Positions 7,894 through 16,563 of a stretch of DNA of 39,377 nucleotides are shown piece by piece. The stretch comes from Gammaproteobacteria bacterium (lineage in GTDB: Bacteria; Pseudomonadota; Gammaproteobacteria; Pseudomonadales; Pseudohongiellaceae). Position numbers and translations under genes: made by a program. The DNA lies in contig PBYU01000007.1 in assembly GCA_002730035.1 (NCBI GenBank), positions 9,618-48,994 on the forward strand, given 5' to 3'. The stretch's first letter is position 1. Every line of letters starts with the position of its first letter. Below the pieces are notes generated by a model, which saw only the letters and a program-made list of their open reading frames with translations, was not told the origin of the DNA and did no database searches.

Positions 7894-8985
7894 TCAACCG
7901 TCGTAAGTTACACGATAGATAACATTGGCCATGTCATCGGAAATCAACACCGAACCGTCGGGCATGTTCAGTACATCCACCGGTCGGCCCCAGTTGCGCT
8001 GGCCCTGTAACCAGCCCTCAACGAATGGCGCATTCTCAGCAATACCAGAATTGTCCGCATTGACTCTGCCCATCATCACTCGGTAACCAGACTTGTCACT
8101 CCTATTCCAGGAACCGTGTTCTGCCCAGAACAAGGTGTTGTCGTAAGCATTGGGGAACGTATCGCCCCGATAAAATGTTAAACCCAACGGGGCGACATGC
8201 GCACCCAACTTCAGCACCGGCGGCGTGAAATCGGCGGGACTCCTGCCACGCCCGAAATTGGGATCGGGCAGGTCACCCTGATGGATATAGGGAAATCCAA
8301 AATGCTGGCCGACACTGGTGAGGCGATTAATCTCGCAGGCCGGGATGTCATCCCCCAACATGTCGCGGCCGTTGTCGGTGAACCACAGTTCACTGGACTG
8401 GGGGTGCCAGTCGAAGCCCACCGAGTTACGAATTCCGTGGGCGATTATCTGCCGATCGCTGCCATCGAGATTCATCGTCAGCAAGGTCCCGAATATTTCA
8501 TCTTCTTCACAAACATTACAGGGTGCCCCCACGGGCAAATACAATTTGTTATCCGGGCCAACTTGCAGGAATTTGAATCCGTGGTGCCTTCGATTCGGCA
8601 GGCTGTCATCGACCGTTTCCGTGCGCTGCACACCAGACAGCTTGGAATCTACAGCGGTGATCTTGCTGATGCGGTTGATCTCACCGATATACAAATCACC
8701 CTCATGATAAACCACTCCGTTGGGCGTGTTCAGACCCTCGGCAATAGCATTCACTGCATCTGCCGCACCATCGCCATTACTATCGACAACGGCGAATACG
8801 CGACCACGCAGGCTGCCGACGAAAACCGTATTTCCAGCGCCTAGCGCCATCTGCCTCGGATTTTCGACTTCGGCATAAACGGAGATGGAAAAACCCGCGG
8901 GTAGCTGCAGTTGATCGAGATTCACTTCCTGGGCAACACAGTTTGTCGTCAGCAGACTACAGAGTACTAATGTGGTGTGCTTCAT
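7894..8985 (-). CDS. Exported PQQ-dependent sugar (sorbosone/glucose) dehydrogenase-like beta-propeller
   Basis: 363 residues with a short signal peptide ending near NCVAQ. The body is a soluble quinoprotein-type propeller: LPAGFSISVYAEVENPRQMA, GSLRGRVFAVVDSNGDG, TPNGVVYHEGDLYIGE, RRHHGFKFLQVGPDNKLYLPVGAPCNVC, HGIRNSVGFDWHP, ELWFTDNGRDMLGDD and FWAEHGSWNRS. These are the recurrent blade motifs of L-sorbosone and soluble glucose dehydrogenases, which oxidise sugars or aldehydes in the periplasm using PQQ. No PQQ synthesis genes are in the window, and close homologues may bind calcium and PQQ without proven activity. AAGGA lies 5 bases before the ATG. It sits 32 bases after the amidase stop and probably shares its transcript. 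Confidence 0.85.
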   Translation of the reverse strand: MKHTTLVLCSLLTTNCVAQEVNLDQLQLPAGFSISVYAEVENPRQMALGAGNTVFVGSLRGRVFAVVDSNGDGAADAVNAIAEGLNTPNGVVYHEGDLYIGEINRISKITAVDSKLSGVQRTETVDDSLPNRRHHGFKFLQVGPDNKLYLPVGAPCNVCEEDEIFGTLLTMNLDGSDRQIIAHGIRNSVGFDWHPQSSELWFTDNGRDMLGDDIPACEINRLTSVGQHFGFPYIHQGDLPDPNFGRGRSPADFTPPVLKLGAHVAPLGLTFYRGDTFPNAYDNTLFWAEHGSWNRSDKSGYRVMMGRVNADNSGIAENAPFVEGWLQGQRNWGRPVDVLNMPDGSVLISDDMANVIYRVTYDG

Positions 8986-9017
8986 GAGTCCTTCTCCGTT
9001 AGTTAACCTGGTTTACA

Positions 9018-10505
9018 TCACGCTGCCGCAACCAATTTTGGCCGTTGTTGCAGATGGTCAGTGATCTGCTCATAGGCCAGAGCGAACTCCAGGACTCGCT
9101 TGTCCTCGCCATAGTTACCCATAATCTGCATGCCCATGGGCCGACCCTGCGCATCGAAACCGACAGGCACATTGATTACCGGGAGACCTCCAAGACTGCC
9201 GAGGATTACAACTTCCATCCAGCGATGATAGGTATCCATAGAACGACCGTTAATCTCGCGCGGCCAGGTGGTGGTTTTCGGATACGGGAAAACCTGTGCT
9301 GTAGGCAGCACCAGGAAATCATATTGTGAGAACATTCTTTCCAGCTCACTGTACCAACTGGCTCTAATCAGGTTTGCGTTGGAACGATCGGAGTCAGTAA
9401 GAATCTGGGACTGCTCAATTTCCCAGATCACTTCCGGCTTCAGCTGTGCACGTGTCTCCGGGTTGTCATAGAACGATTTCATGCTGGCCCTGCCGGAATG
9501 CCTGAGAGTGGTCCAGCAGAACCACAAGTCCGACATGGTGAATCCCGGGCGTGTTGCCTCGACTGTAGCACCAGCACTGGAAATGCTAGACAGGCTGGAT
9601 TCGCACAAGTTCAGGATGCCCGGTTCCATGGCCAGGTAGTCATCGAGATTGCCCATCCAGCCCAGCTTGACGTTATTGAGACTCATTGGACTGTAGTCGG
9701 ATGCAACGGGCTGCACCGCGATCGTCTGTAACAATCGAATCGTGTCCGCCGTATTGCGGCCCATGGGGCCGGATGTAGATAAAGCTCGGGGGCCAGTCGG
9801 GTTATTGCTCATCACACTAACACTGGGCCGGAAGCCAATGACATTGTTGAAGGCCCCTGGATTACGCAAGGAGCCCATCATGTCACTACCATCGGCTACC
9901 GGTAGCATATGGGTTCCAAGCCCGCTGGCCGCGCCGCCACTGCTGCCGCCGGAGGTGAGTTCCGGATTCCAGGCGCTGCCGGTGGCGCCGAATACCGGAT
10001 TGTAGGACTGGGAGCCCAGCCCGAACTCCGGCGTGTTGGTCTTGCCGATAAAGATCGCACCTTCGCCGCGTAGTCGTGCCACCAGTGCGCTGTCATTCTC
10101 CGCTATACGATTGGCGTACATTGGCGAGCCATCGGTGTGACGAAGCCCCGCCACTGGGAGTAAGTCTTTCACCGCGTGGGGCATGCCGTGCATCCAGCCG
10201 CGGTAGTCGCCACGGGCCAATGCCTGGTCAGCTTCCCTGGCCTGGTCGATGAGTTCATCGTCGTCCACCATGCTGATGATGGCGTTGTAGGCCGGATTGT
10301 AGGTATGAATGTGCTGCAGGTAGGCCTGCATGACTTCGACGCAACTGGTGTGTTTGTCTTTAATCGCAATCGAGAGACCGATTGCATCCAGGTCAACCAG
10401 ATCGGCCGGCATCCCGGCTGCAAATAGTCCACGGGATACTGTCAGCGGTAGTGCGTAAGCAGCGCTTACTGTTGCTGCTTTTTCCAGAAATCGTCTTCTA
10501 TCCAT
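9018..10505 (-). CDS. Tat-exported amidase (amidase signature family)
   Basis: 495 residues beginning with a twin-arginine signal (MDRRRFLEKA) and a hydrophobic stretch. The amidase-signature triad is complete: Lys113 in HAVKDLLPVAG, the cis-Ser in GGSSGG (around 187-191) and the nucleophile Ser212 in DMMGSLRNPG. The glycine-rich linker TSGGSSGGAASGLG is canonical. The family hydrolyses amides or, less often, esters. The C-terminal GLPVINVPVGFDAQGRPMGMQIMG is also typical. Export makes scavenging of amides or peptide-like compounds likely rather than tRNA amidation. It opens the three-gene run with the PQQ-dehydrogenase-like and NTF2-like genes. A decayed membrane protein gene lies directly upstream. 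Confidence 0.92.
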   Translation of the reverse strand: MDRRRFLEKAATVSAAYALPLTVSRGLFAAGMPADLVDLDAIGLSIAIKDKHTSCVEVMQAYLQHIHTYNPAYNAIISMVDDDELIDQAREADQALARGDYRGWMHGMPHAVKDLLPVAGLRHTDGSPMYANRIAENDSALVARLRGEGAIFIGKTNTPEFGLGSQSYNPVFGATGSAWNPELTSGGSSGGAASGLGTHMLPVADGSDMMGSLRNPGAFNNVIGFRPSVSVMSNNPTGPRALSTSGPMGRNTADTIRLLQTIAVQPVASDYSPMSLNNVKLGWMGNLDDYLAMEPGILNLCESSLSSISSAGATVEATRPGFTMSDLWFCWTTLRHSGRASMKSFYDNPETRAQLKPEVIWEIEQSQILTDSDRSNANLIRASWYSELERMFSQYDFLVLPTAQVFPYPKTTTWPREINGRSMDTYHRWMEVVILGSLGGLPVINVPVGFDAQGRPMGMQIMGNYGEDKRVLEFALAYEQITDHLQQRPKLVAAA

Positions 10506-10516
10506 AGGTTAGGTCC

Positions 10517-11074
10517 TCATGTCTGGGATTGCGCACGGGCCGAAAGCATTGATCCGGGTTTGTAGACATTAATCAACTTAGATTCTTCCGAATCGCTCAG
10601 ACCATGCTGCACTGCGGTCACGAAATCCGGTGAGCCCAGTTCAGTCCAGGGCCGTGCTACATCCCACATCGTCATTAGTGTTTCCGACTGTGCAATCTCG
10701 CCAATTACACTTCGTACTGCTTGTATACCCAAATTCTGCTCACCGACGGCATTGGCTCTGACGAAATTGGATCGTTGTATATTGAGGAAATCGATAAATA
10801 GATTATCGAGCAGGAATCTCTCTTCATCATCCAGTTCTTTATCTTCGTAGGCCTTCAACCAGAGTCGAGCCAGTTCAGGATTTTCCGTCAGGCGCCCTCA
10901 CCAACGGCTGATGGAATCTGCATGGCGATCGATTGCAGCAACCCGTTCCAGCCGATTGGATTCGGCCATAGCGTGATTGCTGTGCCTGACCTGCTCAGCC
11001 AAAAACAATAGAGTGATCAAGACGGCGTATGCGCCTACTAATTCGCCAATAGCGCCGATTGCTTCCCAATTCAT
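10517..11074 (-). pseudogene. Small membrane protein gene with in-frame TGA
   Basis: ATG 11074 starts MNWEAIGAIGELVGAYAV followed by one membrane helix (LITLLFLAEQV), the usual beginning of a common but unnamed inner-membrane family of about 180-200 residues. The frame stops at TGA 10898-10900 after SISRW and continues in the same frame as GRLTENPELARLWLKAYED to the end, a good match to the rest of such proteins. Relatives tend to have an ordinary residue here; CGA to TGA would explain it. There is no Cys-type catalytic motif around the TGA, so selenocysteine is not suggested. A 113-residue downstream piece could still be expressed. Confidence 0.65.
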
Positions 11075-11203
11075 CTTATTCTTATATCCTGAAACTGGCA
11101 TTTCACAGCAGTGAAGCCACAGTAGTCGATTATTCATCAACTGGACTCAAAGGCCAAGCTTGCTTATGCTCCGGGAACACCCTGAAATTCAGTAGGAGCC
11201 CCC

Positions 11204-12436
11204 ATGAACAGCAGATTTCACGCCCCCGGGCTGGGTTTGATCGCGTTCGCAGCACTTAGCGCCGCTTCAGTCTCACATGGCCAGGATGATGACGACCCGA
11301 TTCGCGAGCTGGTGAGCCGGCTGGAGCTGGACGCTTACAAGGACACAATCCGTGGGCTCTCCCAGTTTGGCGATCGCCGTCAGGGGACGACACGCAACCG
11401 CCGCGCGGTGGACTGGATCGAAGAGCAGCTCGAATTAGCGGGCTGTGCTACGGAGCGCATAGAATATGTCTTTGATCCGGAGCCGCGCGCACCGAGGGCA
11501 CGTCGGCCGCGGTCTAATGAGACACCGGATCTGACCACACCCACCGGAGGTGAGGTCGGGCGTAACGGCAGCGGCCCCGGCGGTTCATCTATCTATGGCT
11601 ACCGGGCACAAACCGGAGTGAACCGAGACCTTGCCGCCCAGCCGGACGAGCGCATTCGTGAGCTGAACCGGGAGGAACCGGTCAATGGCCAACGTTCGGA
11701 GGTGTATTGCACCAAGGTCGGCACTACGCGTCCCAATGAGATGTACATCATCAGCGCCCATATGGACGGGCACGGTGTCAACGAGGCAGTCAACGACGAT
11801 GGTTCCGGCACGGCACTGGTGATGGAGCTGGCGCGTATCTTCAATGCGCCGGATGTGGAAACGGAAGTATCTATCCGTTTCGCCCTGTGGAATAACGAAG
11901 AGACCGGGCTGAATGGCTCGGGTGCCTATGTTGGGCAACGCAAGGAACTGCAGAGTATGGAGAATCCCCCCGGCTCAGGCCAGTATCCCGAACCACGCTG
12001 GCTGGGCATGATCCAGCACGACATGATGCTGTGGGATCACGGTGCCCCAAGGGCAGATGGTACGGTGAGCATGGAGCAGCGGCCGGAAGCGGATGTGAAC
12101 ATCGAGTTTCAATCGAATTCCGAACTGGCCGAGGAGTCCATGAAGCTGGCCTTTGTCTTCAAGGCTGCCGCCGATGACTATAACACCGACTATCCGGCCA
12201 CCGTCGGCCCCCATATGACCAATACCGACTCCACTCCCTTCATGAACGAAGTGCCGTCAATCAGTATGCGGGAAAATGAACGGGGCGCACACACCGGTGC
12301 CGGCTGGAATCCTACCTGGCACACGCCACTGGATGTCTGGACTACTTTTGATGATGAAGATTTTCGACTCGGATTGAATGCGGCGCAGACCACGCTCTCC
12401 GCTATCGCACGGCTCACCGGTGCGAAAATCAAATAG
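11204..12436 (+). CDS. Exported M28-family zinc aminopeptidase-like metallopeptidase
   Basis: 410 residues with a signal peptide (LIAFAALSAASVSHG). The M28 zinc cluster is complete: His186 in SAHMDG, the Asp of NDDGSG (198-199), the Glu pair of NNEETG (232-233), Asp273 in QHDMM and His373 in WHTPLD. M28 enzymes remove N-terminal residues or cleave small peptides outside the cytoplasm with two zinc ions. A low-complexity insert (residues 92-128, rich in Pro, Arg, Gly) lies between the N-terminal helices and the catalytic core and is unusual. AGGAG sits 5 bases before the ATG. The gene is transcribed away from the membrane-protein relic and converges, 6 bases apart, with PDLQG paralogue 2. Confidence 0.92.
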   Translation: MNSRFHAPGLGLIAFAALSAASVSHGQDDDDPIRELVSRLELDAYKDTIRGLSQFGDRRQGTTRNRRAVDWIEEQLELAGCATERIEYVFDPEPRAPRARRPRSNETPDLTTPTGGEVGRNGSGPGGSSIYGYRAQTGVNRDLAAQPDERIRELNREEPVNGQRSEVYCTKVGTTRPNEMYIISAHMDGHGVNEAVNDDGSGTALVMELARIFNAPDVETEVSIRFALWNNEETGLNGSGAYVGQRKELQSMENPPGSGQYPEPRWLGMIQHDMMLWDHGAPRADGTVSMEQRPEADVNIEFQSNSELAEESMKLAFVFKAAADDYNTDYPATVGPHMTNTDSTPFMNEVPSISMRENERGAHTGAGWNPTWHTPLDVWTTFDDEDFRLGLNAAQTTLSAIARLTGAKIK

Positions 12437-12442
12437 GGTCTG

Positions 12443-13411
12443 CTACTGCTGACCAGATTGCCCCAGCGCTTCCAATCGGCGCCAGCCACCCAGGACTCCC
12501 GCCATAGAATAGTTGCCTTCGTGGCAGGCATATTCATACATGGGTTCAGTATTGCGTTTCATTGGAAACATCACTGTCCATGGTTCGGCCCAGGTTGTGG
12601 GATCGGCAATGGTGAACTCGTAACCCAGCGTATCGGCATCGATCAGCCAGAACTTCTCAACCAGCTGCATATTGGCACTGGAGTTTCCGAAGGCAGTGTC
12701 GCGGGCAAAATAATTTGTTTCGACGATCAAGGTATCGCCTTCCCAATGCCCGAGGGAATCACCTTCCCATTTGCGGGGCTCTTCACGATGATCAGCCGTG
12801 TACATCTTCACCGGGCGGACGTTATGTACCATCTCGTTATGAATCAGTACGTAGTCTTCGGTTTGAACGAACTGCACGTTGTTGTTATAGGCGCTCGGAA
12901 TCATGGGCGGTCCGGAGTTGAAGCCCATGATGCAGCGCTCCGACAGCGGCCTTACTTCGACTCCTTCCGCGAGGCGCGCCGCTTCTCTTCTGATGCGATT
13001 TCTCTCCTGTGCAACCTCCGTTAATTCCGGTATGCGACCGTTAGAAGGAGCTGTAACCAGCGACGTGCGCCGATCTCCGAGTATCTCTGCACCCCGGTCA
13101 TACCAAAACTCGTTGTAGTCGCCAGTGGTTGTCGTATCGGTGAAATTGTCCCGGTCACGCCGTACCAGCTCTTCCGCTTCGAATTTGGCGGCTTCTTCGG
13201 CAGTCAGCACCGCTTTGTCGCCGAGTGCTACCGGCCGCTGAAAAGGTGTAATTGTGCGGAAATCCCAGACACCCTGGATATCGGGCTTGCCATCAGGCAG
13301 ACGAGGGATATCGTTGGCTCCAGACTGTGCAAGGATGACCATGGGTAAAGAAAGAATGCCCAGCAAAACGACCAACCATGCTGCTTTCTTATGGGTATGT
13401 TGAATATTCAT
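12443..13411 (-). CDS. Exported PDLQG-family protein, paralogue 2 (function unknown)
   Basis: 322 residues with signal peptide (LVVLLGILSLPMVILAQ). Landmarks: KPDIQGVWDFRTITPFQRP, WYDRGAEILGDRRTSLV, SNGRIPELT, LSERCIMGFNSGPP, AYNNNVQFVQT, LIHNEMVHNVRPVKM, GHWEGDTLIVETNYF, DPTTWAEPWTVMFPM and YEYACHEGNYSM. It is close to paralogues 3 and 4 in every block. GGAGG sits 7 bases before the ATG, giving strong translation. It lies downstream of the desaturase gene by 161 bases and may be its own unit. The conserved His, Glu and aromatic residues suggest ligand or metal binding, but no catalytic motif known to me is present. Confidence 0.88.
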   Translation of the reverse strand: MNIQHTHKKAAWLVVLLGILSLPMVILAQSGANDIPRLPDGKPDIQGVWDFRTITPFQRPVALGDKAVLTAEEAAKFEAEELVRRDRDNFTDTTTTGDYNEFWYDRGAEILGDRRTSLVTAPSNGRIPELTEVAQERNRIRREAARLAEGVEVRPLSERCIMGFNSGPPMIPSAYNNNVQFVQTEDYVLIHNEMVHNVRPVKMYTADHREEPRKWEGDSLGHWEGDTLIVETNYFARDTAFGNSSANMQLVEKFWLIDADTLGYEFTIADPTTWAEPWTVMFPMKRNTEPMYEYACHEGNYSMAGVLGGWRRLEALGQSGQQ

Positions 13412-13572
13412 TCAAACCTCCATTGTTATCGAGCAAGTATCAGGTATTTCGGAGAATCGTATTGAACCTAGAAACTACGCCTCACAGCGCAAATTTTCAA
13501 GAAAAATAGCATGAGCAAGGGTGTTGTGGGGCTGAGCAGGGAGCCTCTATCCGGGGAGGTACTAACTGCTTG

Positions 13573-14520
13573 TCAGGTGGCCGCTTGAGCTGCGGGAATG
13601 CTTATCAGTTTGCGTACCACCTCACCATAACCCTTCGCTATTTCAGCCCGCTCGAGCAGCCCTTTCTCACGTAAGGCGCGATGAAATGCAGCCAGGTGAT
13701 ATTTGGGAATCGACGGCACCAGATGATGCTCCAGGTGGTAATTGACGCAGTTAGGTGCCACAGTCAGGCGTTCCCACCAGCGCGCCAGGGTAGTGCGCGT
13801 GTTGTTGAGTGGATTCTCATCGAACAGTTCCGGCACAGCCGCGTGCTCGGCAAGATTGCGAATTCGGCTGAACACCATATAAAAACTGAAGTAAGCGACC
13901 ACCCACAGCAGATAGAGTTGGGGCACTCCAGTTAATGCTAACAACCCAATAAGTATCAGATTAGTAATGAGCGTGGCATGGAAACGGCGCACAAATTGCA
14001 TTACGTCGAAGCGCTTTCTGCCCTGCTCATCCACATAACTGACCTTATTGTTATTCAGTGTAAATCGCAGATAGCCCAGTGTCGTACGACCGGTCAGATC
14101 ACGCCAGATCTTACCACGCAGTACTCCTGGTGATACGGGATAACGCTGGTAGCGAGACAGGTCCGGATCCTCAGTAGTGCCGATCTTGCGGTGGTGTTCC
14201 AGATGATGATTCATGTAATCATCGAGTCGATAAAATACCGGGCTGGCAGCCAACCACTTACCCATGAATTGATTCAAGGATCGAGATTTGAAAAGTGTAG
14301 CATGCCCACATTCATGCATGAGGGCTCCAAAGCCCAGTTGTCGGCCACCAATCAGCAACAAAGCGATCAGGATAGTCAGTGGATTGGGCCAGGCGGCAAC
14401 CAGGTAAAAGGAGAAACAGACGATTCCCCAATTGACGAAGAATGCCAGCCATGCATGCAGGTCGCTTCTTTCATAGAGGCGCTGCATTTCTGCCTTACTG
14501 AAATGATCTGCTACACGCAT
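13573..14520 (-). CDS. Membrane fatty acid desaturase (DesA-type)
   Basis: 315 residues, several membrane spans (about 24-58 and 184-220). The three histidine boxes of acyl desaturases are present: HECGH at 69-73, HLEHH at 106-110 and HLEHH at 262-266. They bind the di-iron centre that inserts a double bond using oxygen. The third box lacks the Gln seen in some families, and the overall pattern (YHLEHHLVPSIPKYHL) matches DesA-like desaturases acting on membrane lipids or carotenoid-like substrates. It is the last gene of the run starting at 17544, 44 bases after the cyclase stop, with a poor ribosome site. Its place among exported hydrolases is unexplained. Confidence 0.9.
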   Translation of the reverse strand: MRVADHFSKAEMQRLYERSDLHAWLAFFVNWGIVCFSFYLVAAWPNPLTILIALLLIGGRQLGFGALMHECGHATLFKSRSLNQFMGKWLAASPVFYRLDDYMNHHLEHHRKIGTTEDPDLSRYQRYPVSPGVLRGKIWRDLTGRTTLGYLRFTLNNNKVSYVDEQGRKRFDVMQFVRRFHATLITNLILIGLLALTGVPQLYLLWVVAYFSFYMVFSRIRNLAEHAAVPELFDENPLNNTRTTLARWWERLTVAPNCVNYHLEHHLVPSIPKYHLAAFHRALREKGLLERAEIAKGYGEVVRKLISIPAAQAAT

Positions 14521-14564
14521 AAGTTAAGCGCCTGGAAACAATGCTGGGAAGTTTACCAGCTCGC

Positions 14565-15545
14565 CTAGAAGGTAGCGATGGCATTCAGCGGAGAACCTGT
14601 GCCATTAACCACTCGCATCGGTGAGGCGGTGAGCAGAAAATCCCATCTGTCGAGTTCTACCGCTTTCTCAGCAACTTCTTCCAGGTTCATGGCATCGAGA
14701 ATAGGCATTCCAAGAGCAACCAACACCAACATATGCACCGGTGATCCTACTCCTTCGGCGCCGGAGGGTGATACATCCAGAGCTGCATCCGAACCTATGA
14801 TTGCCACATCGCGCTCTTTCAACCAGGCCACCGTAGACCAATGCCAGCCGGGGAAACCCTCCCTCGCCCAGGGTCCCATCGCTTCGCGGCGTGCCCAACG
14901 CCCGGTGCGCAACAACACGGCATCACCGGAACCGACCGTTATACCAGTCTCCTGCTCCCAGGCTTCCAGATCGGCCACCGTGACGCCATAGCCAGGCTCC
15001 AGCCAGTCCTGCCCTTTCAGACGGGGAATATCCATTAAGATACCACGGGTAAAAATGCCATCCGCCATGGTCATTACCGAGTTTCTGCTACAACCTGCGC
15101 CACTCACAATGGACAATGGATTGTTGTTGTAATACCTGCCCTGGTAATGATGATGGCAAAGTGCATCGATATGTGAGTGAACCAGACCATGAAACCGCAC
15201 ACCGATCTTGTCCACTGCCCAGGGATTGTTGTCACTCGGCAAGGTGGGCATGTCGTGTTCGAAGGGATTACCATTATCAGGCGCGGATTCGGTTAATAAA
15301 TCCTGCGCCATAGACAGTGAGATTCCTTCCTCCACCAAGGCTGCCGCTGCCTTGCGCGTGGCTGGTGTAATCAGATTCAGCGTACCCAGCTGATCATCTG
15401 AGCCCCAGCGACCCCAGTTGGACAGCTCGGTTACCATTCGATCGATTTCAGCCGCCGAAATCTGTTGCGCCACAACAGCAGTGGGTGCCAGTAACGCCAT
15501 CGCCAGCGAACTACTTATAATGGATTTTTTTATAGAGTTAGACAT
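14565..15545 (-). CDS. Exported cyclase-family (kynurenine formamidase-like) metal hydrolase, copy 2
   Basis: 326 residues from ATG 15545, chosen over 15566 because AAAGG precedes it and the signal peptide (SLAMALLAPTAVVAQ) then starts directly. It shares SNWGRWGSDDQLGTLNLITP with copy 1. The metal motif reads HGLVHSHIDALCH (His119, His125, Asp127, His131), so the ligands are kept while the variable positions differ from copy 1, which hints at another substrate. LRTGRWARREAMGPW and the C-terminal VNGTGSPLNAIATF also match copy 1. It follows the amidohydrolase-like gene with almost no gap, so the pair is likely co-translated. Hydrolysis of a cyclic imide, lactone or formamide in the periplasm is the family-based expectation. 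Confidence 0.88.
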   Translation of the reverse strand: MSNSIKKSIISSSLAMALLAPTAVVAQQISAAEIDRMVTELSNWGRWGSDDQLGTLNLITPATRKAAAALVEEGISLSMAQDLLTESAPDNGNPFEHDMPTLPSDNNPWAVDKIGVRFHGLVHSHIDALCHHHYQGRYYNNNPLSIVSGAGCSRNSVMTMADGIFTRGILMDIPRLKGQDWLEPGYGVTVADLEAWEQETGITVGSGDAVLLRTGRWARREAMGPWAREGFPGWHWSTVAWLKERDVAIIGSDAALDVSPSGAEGVGSPVHMLVLVALGMPILDAMNLEEVAEKAVELDRWDFLLTASPMRVVNGTGSPLNAIATF

Positions 15546-15567
15546 GGTACTTACCTTTGTTGCCATT

Positions 15568-16485
15568 TTAGTCTGTGCGTAAAAGAACGGGCTGATCGAG
15601 CCCCAACAACTTTGCCGGATTTTGTCGGGCCAGCAAGTCTATCTGTGAATCACTGAGTCCTGCCGCATACAGTATGCGGATAAATTCAGTCAATCCGGTG
15701 GCATGGTCGGGATTGCCGGCCTGGCCAAAATCGGAAGAGATGATGAATCGATCAGCACCAATTGCCTGAATGGCATTCACATATGCATCGATTAAGTCCG
15801 GGTTGGTATAGGCCGCCAGCCAATCCAGTTCCATGATGGCTCCTGTGTCAGCCATCTGTTGCATCTGCTGAAACGTTGCGCCCTGGCCAAACACGTGAGT
15901 AATCAGAATACTTCTGATTCCTTGCTCCCTCGCCAGTGGAATCAAAGCCAACACCTCTTCGGGTGCCGAATGACCCATGGCTAGGACCAGGTCGTTCTCC
16001 GCAATGATAGAGAATACCTCGGTGAGCCCATCCACCGGCCTGTCCCCCTCCATGATGCTCACGAAGGCATCGCCGCTGCCGGCACGCGTCACGTAGAATT
16101 CGGCGTCGAACGTCGGTAACCAGACGACTTTTCCCCTGCCACCAGAAAAAGCCACCAGCTGTCGCACCGCCTCGGGATTAATACCGCCAACGGCGCGATT
16201 CAGCGCAATGCCACCGAAAATCTCCAGGCCCTCTACCTGGTCCATGGCCAGAGCGGCGCGATCCGCTGTCATGGTAAAGTGATTCTTCAGTACGATGGCT
16301 CGCAGTCCAGCTTGCTGCGCCAGTTGCGCAGCCTGCAAATCATTCATTGCCCGCGGCCGCGAATCCGGACCGGCATGAACATGCATGTCGATAACGCCGG
16401 TCAGATCGACTTGCTGAGCCTGCAGAGAGACAGACCAGATAAGTAGTGATAGGAAAATTATGGGAATCGCGAAGAACTTCTGCAT
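15568..16485 (-). CDS. Exported amidohydrolase-like TIM-barrel protein (DUF6282-like)
   Basis: 305 residues from ATG 16485, which opens on a signal peptide (FFAIPIIFLSLLIWSVSLQAQ). The frame is open to 16551, but the extra residues are polar and lie ahead of the signal. Metal-hydrolase landmarks: IDMHVHAGPD, IVLKNHF, MGHSAPEE, ILITHVFGQG and FIISSDFGQAGNPDH. HxH, a later Lys/His, two His and a terminal Asp are the ligand set of amidohydrolase-superfamily barrels. The closest type I know is the DUF6282 group, whose reaction is unknown. It lies between PDLQG paralogue 3 and cyclase copy 2 in one tight run, which suggests a joint pathway on a cyclic or amide compound. Confidence 0.8.
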   Translation of the reverse strand: MQKFFAIPIIFLSLLIWSVSLQAQQVDLTGVIDMHVHAGPDSRPRAMNDLQAAQLAQQAGLRAIVLKNHFTMTADRAALAMDQVEGLEIFGGIALNRAVGGINPEAVRQLVAFSGGRGKVVWLPTFDAEFYVTRAGSGDAFVSIMEGDRPVDGLTEVFSIIAENDLVLAMGHSAPEEVLALIPLAREQGIRSILITHVFGQGATFQQMQQMADTGAIMELDWLAAYTNPDLIDAYVNAIQAIGADRFIISSDFGQAGNPDHATGLTEFIRILYAAGLSDSQIDLLARQNPAKLLGLDQPVLLRTD

Positions 16486-16563
16486 GTTATGGCTTGAAGG
16501 TTTGTAAGGAAAGACGGAGGGATGATCCATCCCCCCGGTGAACCATCTCATTTCATTATAAAA

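Noticed and set aside
8197..8844. 215-codon plus-strand ORF
   Set aside because: Exact antisense shadow of the PQQ-dehydrogenase-like gene, which has clear domain motifs.
10898..10900. Selenocysteine at the TGA of the membrane protein gene
   Set aside because: No redox motif, Cys neighbour or catalytic site is present; a nonsense mutation explains it better.
12458..13024. 188-codon plus-strand ORF
   Set aside because: Antisense shadow of PDLQG paralogue 2; the same shadow pattern recurs over the other copies.
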